Shown: positions 33,782 to 45,880, numbered from the stretch's first letter. The stretch is 64,000 nucleotides of DNA from Sinonovacula constricta (GCA_007844125.1 CM017563.1:13572324-13636323); one strand, 5' to 3'. Program-made: numbers and translations. Notes: generated by a model not told the origin, from the letters alone.

Positions 33782-33965
33782 TTCTGTTTTAGTTCTTGCA
33801 ACTTTCGAATGCAATCGTCGACAACATGAGAGACAAATTATAATTCTGTCATACCAAGGATAGTGGTATGTAACGACAATATGATGTCACTTCAAACAAG
33901 TACTAGACACAAAACTTGAGTTATCTTGCAATTTATATTAAGACCGATACCAAAATAAGAATATA

Positions 33966-34145
33966 TTAAACATGAAAAGGTCCTATGAGTATTGCAACAT
34001 ATACCAAAATTTAAAAAGACACAGGACAAAGCAAGCCAAATGTAAAAGTATGAACAAATCTGCGATGAGTCATTTAACAGATGGGTTTCAACGGTCAGTT
34101 GGCAAAAGGGACGGACTGGCGTGCTTTGCGTCCAAGTGAATTCGA
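33966..34145 (+). repeat. Duplicate block shared with 30915-31090
   Basis: 'aaaaggtcctatgagtattg', 'aaatttaaaaagacacagga' and 'aacggtcagttggc' match the 30.9 kb block. A minus-strand frame of 92 codons crosses it without recognised features. Confidence 0.5.
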
Positions 34146-34616
34146 ATGATGGTAACTGTTGTCTATGCATTTAAGTGTTGTTGCTACAATGTGTAGGGTT
34201 ACAACAAATAACAACAACATATGATGGAATTTTTATGTATTTTCATTGTTGGTCTATGAGAAAAACCTTCGAAGATAGCAAGGTTGGAAGGCTAGGATTT
34301 TGCACTCCATTTGGTCCATCTGCCGAACGACTGTTGCAAGGCGGCAACTGTTGGGGTTTCCCTATGTGTATAATGTCTCGTCTAAGAGATACTTGTTAGG
34401 TTCACATTAAAGTGTGTGTGCTTTTGTCTACTGGTAATTAAAAAATTTAATAATTGTGTTTATTTTGATAGGACCTTTTTTCATATTTTTATATTAATTA
34501 TCACATTTATGTTGCTTGAGCAGTGTGTCTGTCGCAAAAATCTTCTACGTAAACATTTGTCGGGCGGTAGTTTTCACTTAAATATCTGTGGTTATGTTTG
34601 TTTGTTTTTGAAATAC

Positions 34617-34722
34617 ATTTATGATCATTATAGACATTTCCAGCGTTTTGGTGTTGGAAGATCCCGGACACGTGCAGAACCACTGGCGCACCGCAAGTCA
34701 GCTGGATGACCTTCTCACATAT
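34617..34722 (-). mobile_element. SINE-2 fragment (body)
   Basis: 'tatgatcattatagacattt', 'ttggtgttggaagatccc', 'agaaccactggcgcaccgca' and 'gtcagctggatgaccttc' equal the SINE-2 minus strand from tail side to mid-body. The tRNA head is missing. Confidence 0.75.
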
Positions 34723-34959
34723 TTCTGGTTATTCTCGTACGACCTTTTCATATTTTTCTATTGTATTACGTACATATACTACAAATCTTGCTTATTTGTT
34801 GCACGGAAGATCTAATGAATGAAAATATGTCGTTATATTGTTATGAGAAACAAGTTTGAATAGAAACTGATAATGCAACTACTTACACGTTTCGAAACTG
34901 CTTTCCCTTTTCGTCTACGGCCTGTAAAAAAGTCAAAATGAACATGTAACCCCGTGACA

Positions 34960-35190
34960 GAGGCCCGTATTCACCAAACATTTCAAAGCCTAAGTCATGA
35001 CATAAGCCCAAGTCACATTTTCATAACAACAAAACCAAGTTTATTTATGAAATATTAATGTGATTTAAAGCTGAAAGTAGCGAAGTTAAAGTATCATGCA
35101 AAAATAGAAACATGTAGCTACATACATGAATTGTTTAATTCTCACTTAATATTGGTTGTTAAATACGTGCCTAAGTCATGTCGCGTTGTA
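34960..35190. mobile_element. Possible small TIR/MITE-like repeat
   Basis: 'ggcccgtattcaccaaacat' followed by 'cctaagtcatgacataagcc', with a 'gcctaagtcatgtcg' block ~190 bp on, looks like an element type common in mollusc intergenic DNA. Single copy here and ends uncertain. Confidence 0.3.
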
Positions 35191-35439
35191 GTAAAGAAAA
35201 CAAACGAAATGCAATTCAACTGAAAATCAAATTGAGAATCGGTCGATAACACTTCATTTTAGAACAAATTAAATGAAGATTAAATCTTTCATCAGAAAGA
35301 AAGTGATAAAAGCCAATGTATTTCGACCTTTGTTATATTTTCTACTGTTTCCCCTTGGGCTCTTTTGCCATTTCGACAAATCTATAGCTGCCAAGCTCAT
35401 CCATAGTGATGTATAATTATGTCATAGCAGTTTCGAAAC

Positions 35440-35700
35440 AAACATTGAGTTAGAGCCAGTATCCTTCCAGGACGGCGAGAGTTAGGGAATATCAGTAATA
35501 GAAGGAACTACTTTTTTGACAAAGAGTCGTCTGGCTCGGACGAATGCCAACTATAAGGGATTAAACGGTCTACAAGATAACATTCTCCCCTTTTAGCAAT
35601 TTACCAGCCAGGACTTATTCTATAAACGTCATCGTGAAATTCTAAATAGTGTGGTAACCGGAATGTGTTTCATATTCATTTTGACAGTTAAATAAAATAC
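35440..35700 (+). repeat. Repeat C copy
   Basis: 'ccaggacggcgagagttagg', 'gaatatcagtaatagaagga', 'gtcgtctggctcggacg', 'aaacggtctacaagataaca' and 'tagcaatttaccagccagga' match the 48.8/49.25 kb copy closely. Confidence 0.7.
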
Positions 35701-36448
35701 AAAGCTTGCTAATGTAACTTTTTTCAACAAATATACAACTCGCTTATACTTATATTAAATTTATTTCTGTCACAGGGGCTAAGACAACTTTAGAACACGC
35801 GATTCAATATGGCGTCAGGTTAAACGTTTTGAAAATAGAAGTTTTGATTCGGTTACACGCTAAGTTTGTGGAATGCAAATGAAATAAACATGCATAATTT
35901 TAATATAACTAACCGATATGATGCCAATTTGTATTTCATTTGTTCTTAATCTCTGCATATGTGTTAAATATACGATTGTTACTATTAACATTCACGTATT
36001 TATTTGCCTTGCGAAAAGGGACAGAAATGTCTTTCCATAGTAATTGCTAAATTATCGAAAAATCGGAGGTTTGCAATAAACAACAGTTATATTTAATATG
36101 AACACCAAATGTTCTATAGCGATGGACTTCAAAACAACATCATCGTAAACAACAACAACAACAACAACGTTTGCAAATATGTAGAGAGGGCAATTAGTTA
36201 TGTTTAAATTTGAAGAAAAAAATGAGTGTAAGCGTTTCTAGAAAACATATAATAATACAATTCCCTCTGGAACAATTTACAACAAAAATATATATTTTTT
36301 AATTTTGTAACGTTAGGAATCTTGCACATGGACGTTATTATTTAAATTTACTCATTTACAACATATTTCAATTTACCATCACCAAATACATATATCGCGT
36401 GTTAGTAAAACTACCGGCGCGGCAATACTTATGAAAAAGAAAATGAAT
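35701..36448. other. No gene; part of an old segmental duplication
   Basis: AT-rich. 36355-36400 ('acatatttcaatttaccatc') resembles 50150-50185 ('acatagttcaatttactgtc'), in keeping with the order of other shared blocks. (AAC)n at ~36150. Confidence 0.4.
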
Positions 36449-36746
36449 GTTTGTTTATTGAATGGGTTTATTGACCCACCAACAGTGTTTAAATTATCTG
36501 GACACTGTGTCCACTTGAAGCATATATAGTGCTGCCTTCACTGTGTATGGCATGCAGTGAACACCCAGTCACATTATCCTGACACCGGGACAACCAGCCA
36601 ACAGTGGAACTACCTTTATATTTGCTTGAGCGTTAGCAAAGGAGCTATACCACTACCATGTTTAACGACTTTGGTATTTCGCGGCACGGGATCGAACCTA
36701 GTGCCTCCCGTACCTGGAGCCGACGCTCTACCGATTGAATATACTA
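36449..36746 (-). mobile_element. SINE-1 copy, near full length
   Basis: The minus strand begins with tRNA-like 'cggtagagcgtcggctccag' and a B-box-like region ('aggttcgatcccgtgccg'). It then runs through 'gtagtggtatagctcctttg', 'gctcaagcaaatataaaggt' and 'gtcaggataatgtgactggg' to the tail 'aacccattcaataaacaaac' at 36449. Confidence 0.85.
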
Positions 36747-37121
36747 CATGTAACACCAGTAAACTTCTACGTAAATAAAGAAACTATACATTACGCTGAA
36801 TGGTTGTTTCTACTGCAAATAACAACAGCAAAAACACCAAAACAACAACAGAAACAAACAAAACTGAAAAAAACACAACAACAACAAACAACATAGATCT
36901 GGGAGTTTTCTTACCAGAAAGTTTTCCCCGTTTTTTTACCCGCCGTGACAGACTGTATGCACGCATTTGTGACCCGTTTGTCTCATCTACCGGTGCTATA
37001 AAGACGATCAAAATGAATTACTCAACTGCCTTAAGAGTATTCCATTTAATCGTTGGCTTATATTTTTTCATTGACAAAAACGTTATATTCAAATGCGCTC
37101 AATACATATATATCTTAAGTA

Positions 37122-37658
37122 TTGATGATAAGTTCTAACGAGGAAACAAGAAAGCATTATTTAAAAAACAACATTTTTTCTTTGTCAAGAAACAAGCGTC
37201 ATAAAAAGGAAGAATCAGCTGCAAGGAAAAATGAACAAACTGAATTGAGTCTTTCAAATGTATTGATCAGGGGATATTTGCCAGAAAGTTGCTTCCTATT
37301 TCACGCAGCACGTCAAGATGTCTGCAAGAATGTATCTACAGATCTCGCTTACCCGCTTTCCGTTTCAACAAAGATGTATGGCCAAAAACAAACTGCTCGA
37401 GATGCCTCCAGAGCTTTCATCAAACATTTAAGAAAAAAGACGTACACTGGCGATTTATATGTTCCAAGTGAGGAACGTTATTTTTTAACTGAAATGGACA
37501 ATTCTGAAAGTAGGTTTTTGAGTATACATTTGCATATTGTATTTTTGCAAAGGAAGAGTTTAGCATTAAAACTGGAGGACACAGTTGTTGCAGCCTCTAC
37601 TTATCCACAGTGTTCATTGCTGCATGATATGAGTATTGCATACATTATTTTCAAATAG
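37122..37658 (+). other. Unassigned 178-codon open frame, doubtful gene
   Basis: The longest non-repeat frame after the retrotransposon. The predicted product starts Lys/Arg/Glu-rich and has no signal peptide, motif or domain that I recognise. The middle (37265-37460) is duplicated at 50525-50720, where the frame is not kept open. This argues that it is part of a repeated non-coding block rather than a host exon. A polyadenylation-like AATAAA is not positioned convincingly. Confidence 0.15.
37265..37460 (+). repeat. Duplicate block shared with 50525-50720
   Basis: 'ttgccagaaagttgcttcct' / 'ttgccagacagttgcgtcct', 'atttcacgcagca' / 'atttcatgcagca', 'aaacaaactgctcgagatgc' / 'aaacaaactgatcgaaatgc'. 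Same order and orientation. Confidence 0.6.
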
Positions 37659-38568
37659 ATGCATACTGTTTTGTGCTGAAAAATTAAATACAAAAGAATT
37701 TGTCATAAATTTTAGTTGTTTTTTTAAAAAAGAAATCTTCATCTTTTCGTGGTTTGTTGTAGTCTGTTTGTTTCAGTTTTGACTTCTGGTGCTGTTAGTT
37801 GTGTCACTTTGATTGGATATTTTTATTCACATTGTTTGAGATAAAAACGTTCAAGAAGTGTGAGGTTTGAGCGCTCCACAAACCAGAATTAAGCACCCCA
37901 GTCGGTCTTTTTGGAGTCTGAACGTTTCAAGGCAATAACAGTTGGTTTTGTGATGTCTCATCTCAGTGCTTTTTGTCACCTTTACACTTATTATGTATGT
38001 CTATGTCTAAGGGTACATTGGTGAACTGGAAATTGTTTCCTTTGTTAGTTAATATCCGAAGTATTCCAAACAGTAGGTAGATCCTTTTAGTTGGATTTCT
38101 TGGACTTTATCGGCTATTCTTTTGTAGATATTGCAATAACCACCAGTGAAATTATTACTTTTGCATAAATATAAGCTTAAAATTCTTAAAACGTATTATT
38201 TTAATACTAGATATAAGACATGATATTTAAAAAGGAAATTGCAATGTTTGTTGATGGTGGTAAAAGAAAGGCAAGTCAACGTGCACTCCATAGAGCACAA
38301 GCATGCACAAGCATAAAAACCGAGTAAAACAAATGAAAGGACCTCCTTGCATTTAGAGATTTTTCAGGGGAGTCTATTCATTAATGTCTCTCATAGGTAG
38401 TTCAAATTTTAATATCTGTGGTTATTTTCTTACTCCGCAAGTGAAGAACCACACCGATATTTTAGAGAAAGGTTCTTAAAATATTAGAAAGTACCCTTTT
38501 GGTATGTCATGGAAATGCATACGATTTCATTGATTAGATGCATCCTCGTCAAAGATATATTCCTTGCA
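37659..38568. other. No gene recognised
   Basis: AT-rich spacer. No repeat match seen. Confidence 0.4.
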
Positions 38569-38881
38569 CCCAGACCTGGTAGCGCAATCGGTAGAGAGTC
38601 GGCTCCAGGTACGGGAGGCCCTGGGTTCGAACACGGCCGCGTCATACCACAGTCGTAAAAAATGGTAGTGGTATAGTTCCCTTGATAACGCTCAAGCAAA
38701 TATAAGGGTAGTTACATTACTGGTTGGCTCATTGTCAGGATAATGTGACTGGGTGTGGTATCATGCTATATGTTCACGGCATGTTATACACAGTGAAAAC
38801 AGCACTATATCTGCTTCAAGTGGACACCGTCTCCAGATAACTAAAATACTGTTGGTGGGATGATAAACCCAATAAACAAAC
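38569..38881 (+). mobile_element. SINE-1 copy, full length with 10 bp target duplication
   Basis: Flanked by perfect ATTCCTTGCA repeats (38559 and 38882). The tRNA head 'gacctggtagcgcaatcggt...agag' gives an A-box, and 'gggttcgaacacgg' a one-base-off B-box. The body is complete to 'aaacccaataaacaaac'. This is the best reference copy of the family (313 bp). It is mobilised in trans by a LINE. Confidence 0.92.
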
Positions 38882-39469
38882 ATTCCTTGCAGAAAACTTT
38901 GTACAATCTTTTGATTAAGAATTATGTCAGCTCTCGAATCTTGATATTGTTTGCTTTAACGGTTTTTGTGAAGGCGCTTTCCGTCTAATTTTACGCCATT
39001 TTGTCTTATATGCATCTAAAAGACGTATCTACAATAATCGGATGGAGATCGATGTTGTTTGCACGGGCAGGGTTGCTGGGCCAGCCAGTGTCTTTTAATT
39101 ACATGCGAATATTATTCATAGTCTGGTGTGCGGCATTGATCAAATATAATATCTCCGTGAAATTACGTTTGCTCCAACTAGTCAGTGATAAGGCACGTGC
39201 ATCAATATTTATTTCCTGAATGCACTTTAACGATTTTACTCTGTTATTGCTCAATTATTTACCGGATATTTTTTAGTTAAAATTGGTAATAAAATGAAGA
39301 TGTTGCGCAAATCAATACGTTTTATTGCTATTTGTAGAACAAATTCTTCGCTTGCCTGTTGGCTGTAACGTGCAATTATACAATTAAATACTGGACGGGG
39401 TTTACTTGAGACAGATATATTGCTACCTTTATTGCCTTAAACACCAGACAAGGCATCTAATCCAACTGT
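38882..39469. other. No gene recognised
   Basis: Contains the block weakly similar to 29590-29850. The 72-codon frame at 39001 is anonymous. Confidence 0.35.
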
Positions 39470-39768
39470 GATCGGGCTCGGTAGAGCGTCGGCTCCAGGT
39501 ACGGGAAGCTCCGGGTTCGAACCCGGACCGCGACATACTAATGCCGTAAAAATTGTAGTGGTATAGCGTCCTTGCTAACGCTCAAGAAACATAAAGGTAG
39601 TTCCACGAATGATTGGCCCGGTGTCAGGATAATGTGACTGGGTGTGGTATCATGCCAGGTGTTCACGGCATGCTATACAAAGTGAAGACAGCACTATATA
39701 TGCTTCAAGTGGACACCATCTTCAGAAAGCTTAAATCTTAGCCGTGCGACGATAAACCAATAAACAAA
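39470..39768 (+). mobile_element. SINE-1 copy with ~12 bp target duplication
   Basis: Flanks TAATCCAACTGT (39458) and TAACCCAATTGT (39769) match at 10 of 12. The B-box GGTTCGAACCC is intact in 'ccgggttcgaacccggacc'. The 5' tip is slightly truncated. The body runs to 'gataaaccaataaacaaa'. Confidence 0.9.
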
Positions 39769-39827
39769 TAACCCAATTGTATTATACTGACCATTCATAA
39801 CAAAACAAACGAAGCAGTACTAAATGC

Positions 39828-40325
39828 TTCCATGCTAAATATACTAAATATACTTATGCTGCTATGCTAAATATGCTAAATATATTTATGCTACTATGCT
39901 AAATAGACTAAATATACTTATGCTACTATACTAAATATAGTAAATATACTTATGCTGCTATGCTAAATATACTAAATATACTCATGCTACTATGCTTAAT
40001 ATATTAAATATACTTATGCTACTATGCTAAATATATTAAATATACTTATGCTACTATGCTAAAGATACTAAATATACTTATGCTACTATGCTTAATATAT
40101 TAAATATACTTATGCTATCATGCTAAATATATTAAATATACTTATGCTACCATGCTAAATATATTAAATATACTTATGATACTATGCTTAATATATTAAA
40201 TATACTTATGCTACTATGCTAAATATATTAAATATACTTATGCTACTATGCTAAATATATTAAATATACTTATGCTACTATGCTTAATATATTAAATATA
40301 CTTATGCTTCTATGCTAAATATATT
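39828..40325. repeat. 32 bp AT-rich minisatellite, ~15 units
   Basis: The unit is about 'acttatgctactatgctaaa' plus 'tatattaaatat', with A/T and C/G variants shared between neighbouring units. No coding content. Confidence 0.95.
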
Positions 40326-40659
40326 TATCTTTCTGATATATAATTTCCCGTGACTTTAATCTTGTGCATCAACATGTTCTTGTCCAGTTGTATAATATTG
40401 GTAACGGATTAAACATTCCAGGTTTATCTGTATAAGCATCTGTTGGTGATAGAATCATTAAATATAGTCATGTATTATCACTATCTCAATTATTATTTTG
40501 CTTTCAGAAGTTTTAGGATTTTGTAAAAACACATCTTTATTTGCCAGAAAAAAAAGTTAAAATGAAACAAACCCCGTACGGTTTTCTTTTATATTATTAA
40601 AAGCTTCAACAAATGACAGTTAATTATAAAACCCATACAAATCTAAAAAAGTACAGCAC
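40326..40659. other. No gene recognised
   Basis: AT-rich spacer between two minisatellites. Confidence 0.4.
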
Positions 40660-41640
40660 AATATATTAAGTGAAGAGCAGCAACATTTTCAAAGAGATTA
40701 AATTCCATGTCCAAATGAAGAGCAATGTCTTTTTTAACGGGAGTTTTACCGCATGCTAAATTGAAGAGCAATGCTATGTTCAAGTGGAATTGCCCAATGT
40801 TTATGTAAAGAACTATATCTTATTCAAGTGGTGAAAACCCCATCTTCAAGTGAAGAGCAATGCCAAATTCAATAGTGGCTCAATTGCATGTTAAATTGAA
40901 GAGCTGTGATATATTCAGGTGGATATAGACCCCGTCTTAAAGTGAAAAACAATACCGTTTTCAAGTAGAGTAAGCCGCGTGTTCAATTGAAGAGCAATAG
41001 CATAGTCAAGTGGACAGAAACCACATGTTCAAGTTTAGAACAGTACCATATTCAAGTGGACTGAAACCGCATGTTCAAGTTTAGAACAGTACCATATTCA
41101 AGTGGACAGAACCGCATGTTCGAGTTTAGAACAGTACCATATTCAAGTGGACTGAACCGCATGTTCAAGTTTTGGAACAGTACCATATTCAAGTGGACTG
41201 AACCGCATGTTCAAGTTTAGAACAGTACCTTATTCATGTGGACTGAACCGCATGTTCAAGTTTAGAACAGTACCATATTCAAGTGGACTGAACCGCATGT
41301 TCAAGTTTAGAACAGTACCATATTCTAGTGGACAGAAACCGCATGTTCAAGTTTAGAACCGTACCATATTCAAGTGGACTGAACCGCATGTTCAAGTTTA
41401 GAACAGTACCATATTCAAGTGGACTGAACCGCATGTTCAAGTTTAGAACAATACCATATTCAAGTGGACTTAACCGCATGTTCAAATGAAGAAAAATAGC
41501 ACCTTCAGGTAGACATAAACCACATGTTTAATTGAAAAGCAATACCATGTTCAAGTGGACATAAGCCAAATATTCAAGTGAAGAGCAATGCCATAATCCA
41601 GTTGACTAAAACACCCATGTTCAAGACAAAACAACATTTT
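40660..41640. repeat. 45 bp minisatellite with homogeneous core
   Basis: Core 40985-41485: about 11 units of ~45 bp containing 'accgcatgttcaagtttaga' and 'cagtaccatattcaagtgga'. The flanks to 40660 and 41640 carry the same motif in degraded form ('aattgaagagcaatg.cata.tcaagtg'). The period is a multiple of 3, so a 15-residue repeat peptide is open on the minus strand (41279-41485). There is no start context or attached domain, so I do not call a gene. Confidence 0.9.
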
Positions 41641-41990
41641 CAAGTGTAATTGTTAACGCAATTGTTTTACATCAACAACACACATACAGTGTTTGTACGT
41701 TGTGTTTTACCAGACAACATGCATACTATAAAGGCCACAGACAGGGGAGTTGAGTCACGGCTGTTACGCTGTAAGGCTGGTGTCTCGAAGAATAGGTTAA
41801 GAAAGTACACATGGCGTCATTCTGGGAGTTCATTAGCGAATCATTAGTAAGGATAGATAAATGTAAATATAGATAAAGGATGAGAAATATATATATAGAG
41901 AGAGACAATAATATAGACTCAGACGTGGATGGAAAAGATTAATAAGGAGGAAACAGAGCATTTGACAAGTTGGAGTGAGAGATGGAGAAA

Positions 41991-41992
<2 letters not shown>
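41641..41992 (+). repeat. Block related to 51060-51330
   Basis: Ordered similarities: 'tttcaagtgtaattgttaac' / 'ttttaagtgttattgtcatc', 'gagttgagtcacgg' / 'gagctgagtcatc', 'gaataggttaagaaagtac' / 'gaataggtaaggaaccaac'. Part of the 35-42 versus 48.7-51.3 kb duplication. Confidence 0.45.
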
Positions 41993-42060
<68 letters not shown>

Positions 42061-42062
42061 GG
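41993..42062. repeat. (GA)n microsatellite with G run
   Basis: Clean GA repeats of ~58 bp followed by GGTGGGGGGGGG. Confidence 0.95.
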
Positions 42063-42931
42063 GGGAGAGGAGGAGGGAGAGAGAAACATACTCGGATCAA
42101 AGCAACTAGAGCCAAACAGACAACAACAAAAATACAGTTGCTTAGTTAAAATTCCTGGCTGTATGTGCAGAGAGAGCCCAATGATTTATCGTTCACTGTA
42201 GTATTGTAAGGCTTGTAGAATTCCTGCTCTAACCATTAAAAGTAAGCGATTACTGTTGTTGTAGAGGGAGTAACAGTGTTAGACAATGAGCCGTCCATTA
42301 CCTCATGGATGGAAAAAAGCCCAATAACGCTTACTCAGCAGTCAGCACCCATATTGCTAAAAGGAAGGAAGTGACAAATCGATTGCAGGATGGGTACAGA
42401 ACATAACAAGACACTGTCTTACGTTGTGGAGGGTGGTCATTCGATAATGCACCGTATATATTTATAAAGATAAGATACAAACATAAACGTTCATGTGTGT
42501 TGTTTGTATAAAAATGATAACTAATAATAATTTCATATTAATATAAATAACAAGATTTTAAATAAATAAATAAAATTTAATATACGTGTATTCACACACA
42601 CACACACACACAAAAACAGTTCATTCTTGAAAACCGAAAAATTCTTTTATGACGTCATAATGTACCTCTTAGAATACGTCATCACTGGACAGTTTTGATT
42701 CAAATGGATCTGTTTTCTTTTTCCTGCTTGCATTTGAAAAACCCCACCCCCAGCAAGTGCGACGTTAGAGCACTGTAAACCCTGTAAAATAAACTGATCG
42801 GCCGTTTTTTCCCGACTGGCCGTTCCGAGGTGGGTAACTATAGGGTTTTCTGTCTCTTATATGATGTCTCGTCACTGTTGTCTTGTGCTGTTTACGATTG
42901 ACTTGCATGTGAATAACTTTGTCCTGTGCCT
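42063..42931. other. No gene recognised
   Basis: AT-rich. A short CA tract lies at ~42594-42612 and 'gacgtcataatg' at 42651. No domain. Confidence 0.45.
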
Positions 42932-43095
42932 TCTAAAGGTGGTTTCCGGCAGTTTGGGCCAAAAATGTTTATATTAAACATCTTAGTAAACCATTGTTAT
43001 CTGAACAGTCCTCGCAAAATGTTAATTGATGTCCTACACCTGTCTGAAAAGTGAACCATAACGTCACCAGAAAGACGTTAACAAGTGTAGATAGG
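42932..43095 (+). mobile_element. Element B left part, disrupted
   Basis: 'tctaaaggtggtttccggca', 'ccattgttatctgaacagtc' and 'gcaaaatgttaattgatgtc' match the family. A further block at 43890-43935 ('gtatttcctatttgaaccac', 'gctgcacaga') matches the next expected part, so ~800 bp of unrelated DNA separates them. The right end is not seen. Confidence 0.55.
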
Positions 43096-45234
43096 AGAGA
43101 CCAATTTGAATAGTCATTGTGGTTATTTTTGTATTTTTGTAATATTTAGGCATGGTATGCCTACAACAAACTACTCCATCGCTTTAAAGCTGATTAAATA
43201 ACCCTTCCACCTATGTAACTTTTTGCTCACTTGTTTTTGTATTGTAACTCTAAAGACCAGAAAATGTCTAAAGTAAACGTTACTTTCTAGCTATGATGAC
43301 GTCCCCTTTTTGAACAAAAATTACTTAGGGTATTAATTTTTAAAACAATTTGCGAGGTGTTTATCAATCATATATTTTAATGAAACTTATATTTTCAGAT
43401 AGGGAAAAGGCCTGTCTTTGTATTGGCGCTTGAATAAAATGTTTGATTCAAGATTAAACCTGTGTCATGGCATTAAAGTTGAAAACACTTTTTTAAACTT
43501 AGTATTAAAAAAGAAATCTTTTTTTTTTTTGTATGCAGCACAAGAAAGTAAATTATTTTCTCTGAATTTCCTCTGAAGAATGATTTATGAAACAAGAAAG
43601 CAGAAGCAGTTCTAACCTATTTCTTTTTCTTTTGAATATCTAGACGGCACACTTTTGCCTATGACGTTAGCGTCATTTAAGTGATTTTTATTGCAAACTA
43701 CGATGCCATTTTACTAAAAAACGTATCTATTTTTCTGTAAAATTAGAGAATTTCGACATAACTTGTGTGGTTGAGATATTTTCACAAAGCAATCTCTTTC
43801 GAGTTGATGTCGCTGAGACCTAACAAATGGTATATATAAATATACAATACATATTTTAAATAGCCTGTGTATGCTACATAACGTCACAATCGTCATTACA
43901 AACATTGTATTTCCTATTTGAACCACGCTGCACAGAAACGTGATTAATTATGTTTTAGCTTTTTAAATATGAAGCATTACCTGTATTCTTTGCATAGTGT
44001 TCCCGCACAATTTCAATGATATAATCAGTTCCCTCTAAATGGATCAGTCCATTATTGAGCATAGGAGTGCAGTTGTTTTGCATTTTCATATCTCTACGAT
44101 GTTTCAGCTTTGTTTTGCTGCATCTTTCTTGAGATTATCTTCATAACAGAAAAATACAGTGACGAAGCAAAATAATCTACTTAACAATATAAAACCCCCT
44201 CATGTCAGCGGTTCTAGTCTCGGGCCATATGTAAGCTTACCACCACTTTAAGGGCTTAATAGAAATGCATGGATTTGAGGAAGTCCGAGTGATGACACCG
44301 ACTATTGCATTAGCTTATCTGCTATGTTTCTTGCCAAACAGTGAAGAGCAGATCCGTAATTATTTTACGGTTGGTTGTTTGTCATGTCCTGTTGTATGCG
44401 GGGATTGGCATATTGGGAAGAATTTACGAGATAGCCGGCTTCCAAAATACTTTTTTTATCAATGGTAATATGAATCTTCATAGTAGTGCGTCCTTGGTTT
44501 GCCAAATTGATGTATTATTAACGATAAATATATTCTGAAGGTGCCTGGTATACGGTTGTTAAATATATGAAAGAATCGACTTTCATAAATTGCTGCTTTA
44601 AACGGGGTTATAGTTACGTTTATGCCAGACTTCGTGTCTTTGCTTCGGAAATGGACACGGGTGGTTTTCTCTCCTGCTTTGAACCAGTCCTCGAATGAAG
44701 AAAACATTAAAAAATAATAATCGAACAAATTGTCTGTTTATGGCTCTTGATTAGTTTGACAAGGAGCTTGAAGGAAAATTGAAGACTTCACGTAGAGACG
44801 TCATAATGTTATTTATATACAAAATCCTGCATGAAAATATTATAATTTTGAAGCTCAAACTGTGAAATTAATTGTAAGTCAACTATCTTGACCTAAAATA
44901 CTATTAAGTCAAAATATATTTGTAATAATCTTTTAGAATTTTTTAAAATTTAAAATAAACCATAATAACTGACAGATGAATATATAATATCCTCTGTTTT
45001 TTTCTCAAGCGATTCTCTTATACTTTGTTGCTATCCAGGTGTTTTTAGGAACAGGGGAAGACGCTGGGCGCTGGTCAAAAGGGGAAAAATCGCGTGGAAT
45101 ATACAAAATTGGGGAAAATTCGGTACATTATATATTTCTTTATATTACTTTAACTTTCATTAACAAGTCTTAAAGAAGTCTTTTAGGGTTAGAGTTAGCC
45201 TAAAGAGGCATGTCTATTCGATTCCTGCAGCTGT
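43096..45234. other. No gene recognised
   Basis: AT-rich, with the isolated Element B block at 43890-43935. Frames at 44265-44728 on both strands are anonymous. 'aggggaagacgc' at ~45053 recurs at ~46263 and might mark an element's ends. Confidence 0.4.
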
Positions 45235-45752
45235 TTTCAGCATTTGGATAACATAGACATAACACCTAACATTGGTGTATTTTTCAGCAGATGCCTTTCA
45301 CTGTTATTGTGAGTTTCAAGTCTCCTTGAAGGATTATCACTTAACACTGCACCACATGAAACATAGGGCACAGTAATGCCATTTCTTCATGCAAACAGTT
45401 CTCTATAATATAGTCAAATATACAGTGATTCATAAATGTGTTGGTTGAAATGACAAGTGTCTGTTTTTGTTTCTTTTGATTTAGAACTTTCAATTACCAT
45501 TAGGAAGTCAGCAACTGATGCAGTATTGCAAGCCAACTGTTGCTGTTAAGAAAATGTGGTAACTGTACTACAAGTACATGTTGATTCAACACGAGATTCT
45601 TCACACAATATAGATTGCCAACTTTCGCCAGTTTCGGTTTCATTTTTATCAGCAATTTCGATCACATCCGATTGATTGTCGAGATCTTTCTTACCCTGCT
45701 CACTAGAAGACGGTGTCTTAAAACGTTTCAATTCGTTTTGATTTCTGTGCAA
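45235..45752 (-). pseudogene. Possible decayed gene, zinc-finger/transposase-like
   Basis: On the minus strand, 45752 down to 45546 is a 68-codon frame of polar, Lys/Ser/Glu-rich composition unlike the hydrophobic chance frames around it. Further on, another frame (about 45385-45235) reads SRRLETHNNSERHLL, which could be the His half of a zinc finger. Stops and frame changes separate the two. It recalls N-terminal regions of domesticated hAT/zinc-finger proteins, but I cannot confirm homology. Chance composition remains possible. Confidence 0.22.
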
Positions 45753-45880
45753 TGGATTGTTTTATTTTGTTGTTGTAATTTTCTCAAATTGTGAGACATC
45801 GTGAAATATGACGATGGCCGGAAATAAACAAACATTCATCTGGTTTCCGCTATTAAAATTGGTTCCCATTATTACAAATA

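Noticed and set aside
38571..38640. Candidate tRNA gene
   Set aside because: Head of SINE-1; body, tail and 10 bp target duplications show it is a SINE.
39828..41640. Regularly spaced repeats that could suggest a CRISPR array
   Set aside because: The units are directly tandem without unique spacers, the DNA is eukaryotic and no cas genes are present.
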